Source: Clostridium sp. AF27-2AA
Lineage (GTDB): Bacteria; Bacillota; Clostridia; Lachnospirales; Lachnospiraceae
Length of the DNA: 64,000 nt
Assembly: GCF_003478505.1 (NCBI RefSeq)
Contig: NZ_QUFI01000009.1
Span: 58,665-122,664 of the forward strand
Reading direction: 5' to 3'
The position numbers were made by a program, and so were the translations under genes. This document shows, in pieces, positions 16,860-24,089 of this stretch. The number at the start of each line of letters is the position of its first letter. Positions within the stretch are counted from its first letter, which is position 1. Below the pieces are notes generated by a model that did no database searches, was not told where the DNA came from, and saw only the letters and a program-made list of their open reading frames with translations.

Positions 16860-18177
16860 TGAGGTGCGGGAAAGCCTGTCCGTCACCGAGAAGGGCCAGC
16901 CCGCCAACACCATCGGCAACTGCCGGACGGTGTTCTGCCATGACCCTCTCCTGCGTGGGGCGATCCGCCTGAACCTTTTGACTGACCGGGTGGACATTGT
17001 ACAGGATTTAGGCTGGCGCAGGAATACCAGTGCCCTGACGGATACGGACGTGAAATATCTGCTTCTCTATTTTGAGCAGACCTATGGCCTGACCAGTGAG
17101 AAAAAGATGACGGCGGCGCTCTCCATCGTGGCGAATGAGAACTGCTACCATCCCATACAGGACGTGCTAAACGGCCTTGTCTGGGACGGGACGCCCCGCA
17201 TCCGCTCCTGTCTCCATCATTTCTTAGGTGCGGACGAGAGCGACTATGTGGAGGAAATGCTGAAACACTTTTTGCTGGGGGCTATCCGGCGGGTATTCCG
17301 CCCCGGCTCCAAATATGAGGAAATGCTCTGTCTGGTGGGCGGTCAGGGGGCTGGCAAGTCCAGCTTCTTCCGCTTGCTGGCGATCCGGGACGAGTGGTTC
17401 AGTGACGACCTGAAAAAACTGGACGATGACAGGGTGTATCTGAAGCTGCAAGGACACTGGATTATCGAAATGTCGGAGATGCTGGCTACCAGCAGCGCCA
17501 AAAGCATTGAAGAAATCCGCTCCTTTATCAGCCGCCAGAAGGAAACCTACCGGACGCCCTACGAGGCCCAGCCCAAAGACCGGCTGCGGCAGTGTGTGTT
17601 CGGCGGTTCGTCCAACACACTGGACTTCCTGCCCCTTGACCGGGCCGGAAATCGGCGCTTTTTGCCGATCATGATTTACCCGGAGAATGCAGAGGTTCAC
17701 ATTTTGGAGGACGAGGACGCCTCCAGAGCCTATCTTTTACAGGTCTGGGCGGAGGCCATGACGATTTACCGCAGCGGCCACTACTCTATGAAGTTCAGCA
17801 AGTCCATCCAGCGCCAGCTGGTGGAGGTGCAGAAGGATTTCATGCCGGAGGACACCGAGGCCGGACAGATACAGGGCTTTCTGGAACACTACACCGGCAG
17901 CATGGTCTGCTCCAAACAGCTGTTCAAGGAGGCGCTGGGCCACACCTACGATGAGCCGAAGCGGTGGCAGCTGCACAATATCAACGAGATCATGAACACG
18001 GTGGTGACGGGCTGGAAACCATTCTCCAATCCCCGGATGTTCACCGGATATGGCAGGCAGAGGGGCTGGGAACGGGACGTTTCCGGCAACGAACTGCCCG
18101 GCAACGAAGATGGATTTGTGGAGCTGACCGAGGAAGAATGCTGCCAGCTGGAACTGCCGAAGGAGTGGATCGCATAA
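16771..18177 (+). CDS. VapE-like replication ATPase
   Basis: A 468-residue protein of the virulence-associated protein E family, a P-loop helicase-like ATPase common in satellite elements and plasmid-like islands. Walker A G-G-Q-G-A-G-K-S-S is at about residue 190. Downstream come I-I-E-M-S-E-M and a Q-C-V-F-G-G-S-S-N segment, as in the family. It starts at TTG 16771 after GAGGTGAGGA, inside the primase gene. Iteron-like repeats lie right after its stop, supporting a role in autonomous replication. Confidence 0.8.
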   Translation: MSSEYQSLPLATRQAAMSAAEALAPERSVDEVRESLSVTEKGQPANTIGNCRTVFCHDPLLRGAIRLNLLTDRVDIVQDLGWRRNTSALTDTDVKYLLLYFEQTYGLTSEKKMTAALSIVANENCYHPIQDVLNGLVWDGTPRIRSCLHHFLGADESDYVEEMLKHFLLGAIRRVFRPGSKYEEMLCLVGGQGAGKSSFFRLLAIRDEWFSDDLKKLDDDRVYLKLQGHWIIEMSEMLATSSAKSIEEIRSFISRQKETYRTPYEAQPKDRLRQCVFGGSSNTLDFLPLDRAGNRRFLPIMIYPENAEVHILEDEDASRAYLLQVWAEAMTIYRSGHYSMKFSKSIQRQLVEVQKDFMPEDTEAGQIQGFLEHYTGSMVCSKQLFKEALGHTYDEPKRWQLHNINEIMNTVVTGWKPFSNPRMFTGYGRQRGWERDVSGNELPGNEDGFVELTEEECCQLELPKEWIA

Positions 18178-18189
18178 AATTAGCGGTCT

Positions 18190-18405
18190 GTTGCCGGGAT
18201 GGTTGCCACTTGGTTGCCGGGTTTGTTGCCGGGGATTCTCCGGTCTGGATACGGAAAAAGCCTGTAAATAAGGTATTTTCTAATATCTATCTCTATCTCC
18301 GGCAACGAAAACAACGAGATTTTTCAAGAAAATTGATAAAGTAAGATTTGCAGGTCAGACGGTAGTTTACAGGTTTTCAGAGGTTCGTTGCCGGACTTCG
18401 TTGCC
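18190..18405. repeat. GTTGCC iteron-like repeats, candidate origin of IME1
   Basis: GTTGCC occurs at 18190, 18202, 18213 and 18225 (spacing 12, 11, 12), and again at 18388 and 18400 (spacing 12). An inverted copy, GGCAAC, is at 18301. Helically phased direct repeats directly downstream of primase and VapE genes resemble replication iterons. Confidence 0.6.
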
Positions 18406-18444
18406 AGTGCTGCCGTCTGGCCTGCTACTCTATGGAGGTAGCCT

Positions 18445-18612
18445 ATGGAAAAAAGCAAACAGCAGAAAAATAAAGTCCGTTTTGTGGTGGTGCGGGAGTT
18501 CTCCGGGGAGAAGTCCATGCGGGAAGCCTTTGAGCAGCTGATTGAGCGTCAGACCTGCGAACACTTCGAGGAATGGCGTCAGCAGCGGGAAATGGCCGAA
18601 AACGCTGCGTAA
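18445..18612 (+). CDS. Small hypothetical protein before the recombinase
   Basis: A 55-residue ORF, M-E-K-S-K-Q-Q-K-N-K-V-R-F to E-M-A-E-N-A-A, preceded by TATGGAGGTA. Helical, with E-Q-L-I-E-R-Q-T-C-E-H-F. Short proteins with this pattern often precede large serine recombinases in clostridial elements; no function is known to me. It sits between the iterons and the recombinase promoter. Confidence 0.6.
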   Translation: MEKSKQQKNKVRFVVVREFSGEKSMREAFEQLIERQTCEHFEEWRQQREMAENAA

Positions 18613-18630
18613 AAACGGTTGATTCAGGGG

Positions 18631-18665
18631 CAGGGACATGGTACTATAATGGTATCGTGTCCCTG
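18631..18665 (+). promoter_or_regulatory. Inverted repeat around the recombinase -10 box (IME1)
   Basis: CAGGGACA (18631-18638) and TGTCCCTG (18658-18665) are perfect 8-bp arms enclosing TATAAT (18645-18650). The element lies 20 bp before the recombinase ATG. It could be an operator or an RNA hairpin. A similar arrangement precedes the recombinase of IME2. Confidence 0.65.
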
Positions 18666-18684
18666 TTCATAGAAGGAGAACGCT

Positions 18685-20325
18685 ATGAGCAGGAAAAAAC
18701 AAGTCTATGAGAAAATCACCGCTCTCTACTGCCGCATCTCTCTGGATGACGGCGGCGACAACGAGAGTATGAGCATCAGCAACCAGAAAATCATGCTTCG
18801 GGACTTTGCTGAAAAGCATGGAATGTTCCAGTATGAATATTATGTGGATGACGGCTATACGGGCCGCAATTTCAACCGCCCTGCCTTCCAGCGCATGATC
18901 GCTGACATTGAGGCGGGGAAGATCGGCTGCGTCATCACCAAAGACCTATCCAGGCTTGGTAGGAACTATATTGAAGCTGGCAGCTATATCGAAATCTTTT
19001 TCCCCAAACACAATGTACGCTATATCGCCATCACGGACGGCGTGGACAGCCTGACCCGTCAGGAGATGGACATTACGCCCTTTAAGAATATCCTGAACGA
19101 TATGTACAGCCGGGATATTTCTAAAAAGGTGCTGGCAGGCATCACCACCCGCTCCCGGCAGGGGAAGTTCTGCGGAGGGACGCCGCCCTTCGGCCTGATG
19201 CGTGACCCGGAGGACAAGGGGCATCTCATCATTGACCCTGAGACAGCGCCAATCATCCGCAAAATCTATGACTATGCCCTTGACGGGCTGGGCTGCATGA
19301 GGATTTCCAAACGTCTGATGGAAGAAAAAATCCCAATCACCCATGTCAAAGCCAACACGGAGTTTGACGCCAACTATTATTTCTGGGGCGGAGCCAGAAT
19401 CAGTCACATCCTGAGAAATCCATTCTATAAGGGCGCACATTTGGTCTTTCGGACGCATCAGAAAGGCATCCGCTCCAACACCTATGACATTATTCCCCGT
19501 GACCAGTGGGAAGTGATCGAGGGCTGCCATGAGGCCATTGTGACGCCGGAGGAATGGGAACAGGTGCAGGAACTCATTGACCGCAGGCCGACCATTCAGG
19601 GGAATTCCTGCCCCTTTTATAATCTGTTCCACGGTCTGGTCTACTGCGCCACCTGCGGGAAGTCCATGCAGGTGCGGTATGAGAAAGTGGGCCGAACCGG
19701 GAAGAACCGCTTCACCGGCGAAATGCGGGAGCCGATTGACAAGGCGTACTATATCTGCCAGACCTACAACCGCATGGGCTGCAAGGTCTGTTCCAGCCAC
19801 AAGATCGAGGCCAGGGATTTATACAATCTGGTGCTGAAAGACATTCAGGAACTGGCGGCGCAGGCTATGAAGGATGCCGATGCGTTCTACCAGCGGCTCA
19901 GCCGCCGGATGGAGCACCGGTATCTGGTGGACGCCTCCCAGACAGAAAAGGAACGCCTGCGGCTGGAAGCCCGAAATCAGGAAATTGACGGGATGTTCCT
20001 GAGCCTGTACACCGATAAGGCCAAAGGCATCCTGACCGAGCAGCGGTTTGTGAAGCTGACGGCGGCGCTGGAACAGGAGCAGGAATCCAACCAGAAACGC
20101 CTGCATGACCTGGCAATGATGCAAGGTCGTGCCGATGCGCAAGAAAGCGAAGTCCGCACTTTTATCAAGGAAATCCGGCGCTATGCCGCCATCGAGGAAC
20201 TGGACGAGGCGGTGCTGAACCGGCTCATTAGCCGGATTCTGATTGGAGAAATCAAGAAGATTGATGGTCAGAGGACACAGGAGGTTAAGATTATTTACAA
20301 TTTTGTTGGGGAAATGTCAAGGTAG
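18685..20325 (+). CDS. Large serine recombinase (TnpX-like) of IME1
   Basis: A 546-residue site-specific recombinase that excises and inserts IME1. The resolvase domain starts A-L-Y-C-R-I-S with nucleophile Ser19; D-L-S-R-L-G-R-N follows at about 90. A recombinase domain spans about 165-270. A zinc ribbon (C-A-T-C-G-K and C-K-V-C) is at about 320-370, then a coiled coil (about 400-490) and a DUF4368-type C-terminus. Its predicted target dinucleotide is GA (see the virD4 junctions). It is intact, so excision of IME1 should be possible. Confidence 0.95.
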   Translation: MSRKKQVYEKITALYCRISLDDGGDNESMSISNQKIMLRDFAEKHGMFQYEYYVDDGYTGRNFNRPAFQRMIADIEAGKIGCVITKDLSRLGRNYIEAGSYIEIFFPKHNVRYIAITDGVDSLTRQEMDITPFKNILNDMYSRDISKKVLAGITTRSRQGKFCGGTPPFGLMRDPEDKGHLIIDPETAPIIRKIYDYALDGLGCMRISKRLMEEKIPITHVKANTEFDANYYFWGGARISHILRNPFYKGAHLVFRTHQKGIRSNTYDIIPRDQWEVIEGCHEAIVTPEEWEQVQELIDRRPTIQGNSCPFYNLFHGLVYCATCGKSMQVRYEKVGRTGKNRFTGEMREPIDKAYYICQTYNRMGCKVCSSHKIEARDLYNLVLKDIQELAAQAMKDADAFYQRLSRRMEHRYLVDASQTEKERLRLEARNQEIDGMFLSLYTDKAKGILTEQRFVKLTAALEQEQESNQKRLHDLAMMQGRADAQESEVRTFIKEIRRYAAIEELDEAVLNRLISRILIGEIKKIDGQRTQEVKIIYNFVGEMSR

Positions 20326-20395
20326 AATTTAGACGCTAAATACTTTTAATTTATATCAAAAGTGATACAACAATTTTCTTTTAATGCTATCAGGC

Positions 20396-20439
20396 AATAA
20401 AGTTATTCCTTTGGCCAGAGTAAAAGGGATAACTTTATT
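20396..20439 (+). terminator. Terminator after the IME1 recombinase
   Basis: Long stem AATAAAGTTATTCCTTT / AAAGGGATAACTTTATT with a single wobble pair, followed by TTT. It ends the GC-rich rightward block; the DNA beyond it is AT-richer and mostly leftward. Confidence 0.75.
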
Positions 20440-20454
20440 TTGCTAAAGCATACT

Positions 20455-20493
20455 AAAAAGGGCGCGTTGCAGAAAATTATCCGCAACACGCCC
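20455..20493 (-). terminator. Terminator of the leftward secreted-protein gene
   Basis: On the minus strand GGGCGTGTTGC pairs with GCAACGCGCCC (one mismatch) and is followed by TTTTT. It lies 31 bp beyond the stop of the 20524-21546 gene. Confidence 0.8.
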
Positions 20494-20523
20494 TCTTCTA
20501 TAAGTCCTTATGTCAAAATCAAA

Positions 20524-21546
20524 TTATTGGTAATCTTGAATATTGGGATAAGCGGCACCGTTATTATGCGCGTAAGCTGCTTCAAAGTAGTCGAGGCTTT
20601 CAAAAGTAATGCCCTGATAGTTTCCGACATTCAACACATCAAAAGTTAGATTCAGAACATCACCAGCGGAATATTGGTCAAGAAGATTTCCTGCAAATTT
20701 CCATCCTATGTTTTCCTCATAAGTATCCTCGGTAAAATAAAATGTAGTCGCATCCTCAGTCGCATCATAACTAATGTCAATAATTATATCAGAGAAATGA
20801 ACTTGATCTCCAGCATTAAAGTCTTTGAGATAATCTACAGTTTTTCCATCAGCAGGATTAATAAATTGAGCATTAAGTTGTGTCATATCAACAACCTCTG
20901 GAGGAAGAGAATTAAGTCTGTAAGATTCTGCAACAGAGAATTGATAAACTCTGTTATTATCCCCAAAGTAAAATCCATCTTCCGTCATAGGAACACTTGA
21001 ACGAGCATTGGCATTGTAATAATGGGCATAATACAACTGCCATTTGTATGTCTCAGTTGAAACAAACTGTGCTTTCCATGTACCAGAACTGTCTCCTGCT
21101 TTCTTTGTATAAAACATATACTGATTTGTACCAGTAGTTGCTTGACTTACCGTATCACCAGAGGCATCTGACAAGATGAGTGCAATCTGTGTAAAAATAT
21201 CGACAAAGATAATCCTATGTCCATGCATACGGATAGAACCAACGCTGTTATCTACTTCTGGACGAAAATAAACCTCAGGCCCCATATCACCCGTGTTATA
21301 TTCTATGCTAGGTGAAACAAGATAGGCCCAACTACTATCCTTTTCACTCTGTCCATCGAGATCGATAAGCTTTTCCACATAATCTGAAAGGATAATCCAG
21401 CCAATCTTCCACCAATTCACTTTGCTTGCTTCAGCAGAAGAACTGATATTCTCGTTGTCGGCATAAGCAAAAGTAGTGTTAGAAAAACTTATGCACATAA
21501 CCAAGGAAAGAGTAAGTGCAACAATCTTACGTGTTAGCTTTTTCAT
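20524..21546 (-). CDS. Secreted protein of unknown function
   Basis: A 340-residue exported protein. ATG 21546 follows AGAAGGGGGG and opens a clear signal peptide (M-K-K-L-T-R-K-I-V-A-L-T-L-S-L-V-M) with probable cleavage near T-F-A-Y-A. The mature part is Asp/Tyr-rich and beta-like, with no family I recognise and no membrane anchor. It is the second gene of a leftward unit behind the DUF6199-like gene and the leader attenuator, and is AT-richer than the IME1 core, so it is probably cargo. Confidence 0.75.
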   Translation of the reverse strand: MKKLTRKIVALTLSLVMCISFSNTTFAYADNENISSSAEASKVNWWKIGWIILSDYVEKLIDLDGQSEKDSSWAYLVSPSIEYNTGDMGPEVYFRPEVDNSVGSIRMHGHRIIFVDIFTQIALILSDASGDTVSQATTGTNQYMFYTKKAGDSSGTWKAQFVSTETYKWQLYYAHYYNANARSSVPMTEDGFYFGDNNRVYQFSVAESYRLNSLPPEVVDMTQLNAQFINPADGKTVDYLKDFNAGDQVHFSDIIIDISYDATEDATTFYFTEDTYEENIGWKFAGNLLDQYSAGDVLNLTFDVLNVGNYQGITFESLDYFEAAYAHNNGAAYPNIQDYQ

Positions 21547-21563
21547 TAAAAGCCCCCCTTCTC

Positions 21564-21770
21564 TTATAAAACCAAAACAATAATGCAAATGATGGATGCA
21601 ATAAAAAAGAATACTCCAGCAACCCGCATCAAACCAAGATATAAATCTGTAGGTTCACCGCCTTTTACAGAAAAGAAGTGTTCAATTTTCCATAAAAGTT
21701 CCGGCTTAAAAATCATAAAAAAACTTAATAGAAGCAAAAGGATAAGCCATATGTTATCTATGTATAACAC
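21564..21770 (-). CDS. DUF6199-like small membrane protein
   Basis: A 68-residue protein with two hydrophobic helices (about 6-22 and 47-68) separated by W-K-I-E-H-F-F-S-V-K-G-G-E-P-T-D-L-Y-L. The P-E-L-L-W-K and E-P-T-D-L-Y features match the DUF6199 family as I recall it. Function unknown. A ribosome site AAAGGAAG lies upstream. It is separated from the secreted-protein gene by 17 bp and lies just downstream of an attenuator terminator. Confidence 0.7.
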   Translation of the reverse strand: MLYIDNIWLILLLLLSFFMIFKPELLWKIEHFFSVKGGEPTDLYLGLMRVAGVFFFIASIICIIVLVL

Positions 21771-21800
21771 TTCCTTTCTGCTAATACTGAAAATTCAAAT

Positions 21801-21845
21801 AAAAAAGCGCATAAGTAGACAAATAATCATGCCTAACTTATGCGC
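21801..21845 (-). terminator. Attenuator terminator hairpin
   Basis: On the minus strand GCGCATAAGT (21845-21836) pairs perfectly with ACTTATGCGC (21816-21807), then T6 (21806-21801). The stop codon of the leader ORF lies in the first arm, so ribosome position can affect folding. An upstream segment (21910-21919) is complementary to the bases at 21831-21840 and can compete. Confidence 0.8.
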
Positions 21846-21942
21846 AAATAGAAACAATTTTAATTCTAAGCCTCCAAAGCTGGCAGCGTCGGTAAAAATG
21901 CTCCATTATTAAGTTAGGCAACTTAACCTTAAAACAAATCAT
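21838..21942 (-). CDS. 34-residue leader peptide
   Basis: ATG 21942 follows the strong Shine-Dalgarno TTGGGAGGTAA. The peptide starts M-I-C-F-K-V-K-L-P-N-L-I-M, is basic (C-Q-L-W-R-L-R-I-K-I-V), and ends S-I-C-A. It lies between a consensus promoter and a terminator whose first arm contains its stop codon. That layout is typical of translation-dependent attenuation, as upstream of ribosome-targeting-drug resistance genes. Here the regulated genes encode a membrane protein and a secreted protein. Confidence 0.7.
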   Translation of the reverse strand: MICFKVKLPNLIMEHFYRRCQLWRLRIKIVSICA

Positions 21943-21985
21943 CGGTCTTACCTCCCAACAATATAAATTTCGACTTTTCACTTTT

Positions 21986-22014
21986 ATTTTATCACCTAAA
22001 GCAGAACTTGTCAA
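21986..22014 (-). promoter_or_regulatory. Consensus leftward promoter
   Basis: Minus strand TTGACA (22014-22009), 17-bp spacer, TAAAAT (21991-21986). It reads into the leader ORF and attenuator. Confidence 0.8.
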
Positions 22015-22290
22015 TGAATTTGTCTAAAATAAGTCGATTTTCTTTTTTGATTATGTGCATTTTTAACTAATAGAAAGAAAGTTGTATTGAGGGCGATTGG
22101 TGTTCCTTATTCCATATGTCGGAACTGTATGAAGTGAAAATAGTTTATCCGTTGAAGAGTCACTCCACAGGTTATGCTTGATTCTTTCAAAGTTATGTTT
22201 CTATAATATGCATCCGTACTGTCATATTATAATTCACATTATTGGATAATATAAATTGACAAGTATAAGATAAACAGACAAGGAGTCGCT
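22015..22290. other. AT-rich intergenic stretch
   Basis: Between the leftward promoter and the hairpin cluster I see no gene, only AT-rich DNA without an open frame of useful length. Confidence 0.5.
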
Positions 22291-22360
22291 GCCACCCGTA
22301 AAACGGGTGGCTCGGGACGCAGGCTTTAAGCCCACTCTACTTGGCCGCGCCTCAAGGCGC
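22291..22360. other. Three-hairpin structured region (IS200/IS605- or omega-RNA-like)
   Basis: Three compact hairpins in 70 bp: GCCACCCG-taaaa-CGGGTGGC (22291-22311), GGCTT-t-AAGCC (22322-22332) and GCGCC-tcaa-GGCGC (22347-22360). Such runs of GC hairpins in AT-rich DNA resemble the ends or omega RNA of IS200/IS605-type elements. No transposase or nuclease gene is adjacent, so it would be a remnant or a miniature element. The resemblance is from memory only. Confidence 0.35.
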
Positions 22361-22396
22361 TAGCTTTCTCTTTTAGGCTATACTAAAGTTTTTATT

Positions 22397-22422
22397 TCCC
22401 TGGTACAACCGGGGATTTTTTT
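22397..22422 (+). terminator. Rho-independent terminator
   Basis: TCCCTGGT (22397-22404) pairs with ACCGGGGA (22408-22415) with one wobble, then T7. Confidence 0.65.
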
Positions 22423-22441
22423 GCTTCAAGCCGCCAATTAG

Positions 22442-22484
22442 AACGGCAGCCACAAAGATTTTTCTTTGCGGCTGCCGTTTTCTT
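22442..22484 (+). terminator. Strong hairpin near the right end of IME1
   Basis: AACGGCAGCC (22442-22451) pairs perfectly with GGCTGCCGTT (22470-22479); the inner CAAAGA/TTCTTTG extends the stem, and TTTT overlaps and follows. It would stop transcription running into the virD4 remnant. Confidence 0.75.
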
Positions 22485-22513
22485 GAATTCATCACTTGAC
22501 AATGTGGCAAAGA

Positions 22514-22772
22514 ACTGATGAGCCAAGATGAGATTGCTGTCATGGATGGCGGGAAATGTATTATGCAGCTTAGAGGTGTCAGACCATTTTTCTCGGATAA
22601 ATTCGATATAACGAAGCACAAGCGGTACAAAGAGCTGTCCGATTATGACAAGAAAAATGCCTTTGATATGGAACAGTATGTGAAACATCTGCACCACTTG
22701 AAGGTCACAGAAAAGACAAAGGTAGATGAAGCCTTTGAATGCGGGGAGATTTCCCCGGATACAACTGAATAG
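22514..22772 (+). pseudogene. virD4: VirD4 coupling protein, 3' part separated by IME1
   Basis: Encodes the C-terminal 86 residues missing from the 9981 gene: L-M-S-Q-D-E-I-A-V-M-D-G-G-K-C-I-M-Q-L-R-G-V-R-P-F, then K-N-A-F-D-M-E-Q-Y and an acidic tail. The block V-M-D-G-G-K-C-I-x-Q-L-R-G-V-R-P-F is characteristic of PcfC/VirD4-like proteins of these ICEs. Without IME1 it continues the gene in frame. There is no start signal of its own. Confidence 0.9.
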
Positions 22773-22779
22773 GAACATT

Positions 22780-22794
22780 TGGACACGATGTCCA
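22780..22794. repeat. ICE palindrome copy 5 (between virD4 and maff2)
   Basis: TGGACACGATGTCCA 7 bp after the virD4 stop codon, on host ICE DNA between the two nested elements. Confidence 0.9.
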
Positions 22795-22879
22795 GAGGTA
22801 CAGGAGTTTTGCGGATAGAAAGCAATGCTCCTTATTTTTTGCAAAAAATAAATTTTCGGAAAGAACGAGGTAACTGAAT

Positions 22880-23004
22880 ATGGCATTTTTTACATCAGCA
22901 GTAACAGGATTAAAGACCGTTGTAACCGCAATCGGAGCAGGCGTGGCAGTATGGGGCGTTATCAATCTTCTTGAGGGATACGGAAATGATAACCCAGGGG
23001 CAAA
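22880..23004 (+). pseudogene. Maff2-family protein, 5' part interrupted by IME2
   Basis: Encodes M-A-F-F-T-S-A-V-T-G-L-K-T-V-V-T-A and the membrane segment G-A-G-V-A-V-W-G-V-I-N-L-L, then G-Y-G-N-D-N-P-G-A. This is the start of a Maff2-type small membrane protein (VirB2/pilin-like position in the transfer operon). The frame runs 4 foreign codons beyond 23004 and stops at 23020. Joined to 30842-30932 at AA it gives an intact 71-residue protein. Confidence 0.88.
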
Positions 23005-23107
23005 TGCTCATGTGCGGTAAAGTAATAAAAAGATTTAGGTAGCCGCCTTAACTATTCCTAAATAAGATAATATGCACAGTATTTTCTCGTAAATAGAAAA
23101 TAAATTA

Positions 23108-23136
23108 TTGCATTTTACCAATTATTATGTTAAAAT
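23108..23136 (+). promoter_or_regulatory. Sigma-A promoter at the left end of IME2
   Basis: TTGCAT (23108-23113), 17-bp spacer, TAAAAT (23131-23136), reading toward the 23184 frame. Confidence 0.65.
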
Positions 23137-23183
23137 GACAATGTAACAAAGAGCTATGTATTTTTAAGGAAAGGGAGGAACTT

Positions 23184-23486
23184 ATGAATTGAAAATCTAT
23201 TTTAGCACTTTCAGTAGTAGCTGGAATTGTAGCTGCTCCAATGACTGTATTTGCCGCTCATACTCATAGTTGGGGTTCTCCCCAGTACTATGGATATGAA
23301 GATGAAATGCCTGGTATATATGATGACTGGGATAAATGTGCGACACGTCATGTATATAATTACAAACAATGTTTAATTTGTGGAGAAGTAAGCATTTATG
23401 AAGTTGAGACGATTGAAATGTCTCACAAATGGGTGAATGGTGCATGTGTATATTGCAACAAAGGTTACGCGAAAGAGATAAATTAA
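23184..23486 (+). pseudogene. Small secreted protein with a stop at codon 3
   Basis: The ribosome site AAGGGAGG precedes ATG 23184, but codon 3 is TGA (23190-23192). Read through, the frame gives a clear signal peptide (K-S-I-L-A-L-S-V-V-A-G-I-V-A-A) ending V-F-A-A, then a short mature protein with two Cys pairs (C-L-I-C and C-V-Y-C) and several His. A single base change from an Arg codon would explain the stop. Initiation at ATG 23241 would lose the signal peptide. Recoding or a sequence error remain possible. Confidence 0.6.
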
Positions 23487-23600
23487 CATAGTATCATTAC
23501 CGGCAAGTTTATGATCAAAAAATAGAAAGCATTGAGAATATTTCAAAATTTCTTGAAAGTACTCTCAGTGCTTTCTTTGATAATATGAAAGGAGAAATAA

Positions 23601-24089
23601 ATGCAAAAAAAACAACTTTCTGTATTAGTACTAATTATTTTATGCTTTTTATTAGGATGTAACAGAGAAACACCAAAAGATGAATCTCAACAAAATTATG
23701 AAGATGAATCTAATATTTCTAAAACAAATGGAGAAGAACTTGTAAATATAAACAGTGAATTGTTAGGTTCGACTCCTTTTGATATCCAAATCGATAAAAC
23801 AGCATTGCAGACTAGAAAAGAAACAGAAACAGAAGTTACAATAAAGACAAATTTAACAGACTGGGGTTATACTGTTTCTTCTGAAAAAGGGAAAATATCT
23901 GATATAAATAAAAATTCATTCATATATATAGCACCTAAAGATGAGAGGGATGATACTATAAAAATACAATTATCGGACTATGAAAATGGCATATCATATG
24001 AATATACAATTCCACTTATTTTTGCGGGAAACAATGAACATTCTTTAGATAAATTCAAGGAAAATCTTTCAAGATTACCTAATAGTTAG
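23601..24089 (+). CDS. Small lipoprotein
   Basis: A 162-residue protein with a type II signal peptide (K-K-Q-L-S-V-L-V-L-I-I-L-C-F-L-L-G-C; the lipobox Cys is at about residue 20). The mature part is acidic and beta-rich, ending with S-R-L-P-N-S. Family not recognised. GAAAGGAGAAA precedes the ATG. It is AT-rich compared with the IME2 core and lies in its left cargo segment; it could protect the host cell surface or be a passenger. Confidence 0.7.
   Translation: MQKKQLSVLVLIILCFLLGCNRETPKDESQQNYEDESNISKTNGEELVNINSELLGSTPFDIQIDKTALQTRKETETEVTIKTNLTDWGYTVSSEKGKISDINKNSFIYIAPKDERDDTIKIQLSDYENGISYEYTIPLIFAGNNEHSLDKFKENLSRLPNS

Larger units (their letters stand above)
11576..22513 (+). mobile_element. 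IME1: 10.94-kb mobilizable element nested in virD4
   Basis: Bounded by GA at 11574-11575 and 22512-22513; its removal restores virD4 exactly. It encodes TnpV, a MobV-type relaxase, a primase/VapE replication pair and a large serine recombinase (18685-20325), plus an AT-richer cargo segment (20.4-22.4 kb). The two ends joined around GA form an imperfect dyad (GTGGCAAA-GA-TATGCCAT), as expected of a serine-recombinase attP. GA crossover is known for Tn4451-type recombinases. The core is visibly GC-richer than the host ICE. Confidence 0.88.

Noticed and set aside
17964..18344. Rightward frame over the end of vapE and the iterons
   Set aside because: It runs through direct repeats in a different frame from vapE, with no ribosome site.
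18946..19800. 284-codon frame opposite the IME1 recombinase
   Set aside because: Shadow of a GC-rich coding region; the forward gene is certain.
21583..21912. Rightward 109-codon frame over the attenuator
   Set aside because: No ribosome site, and it lies opposite the leader ORF, promoter and terminator, which are better supported.
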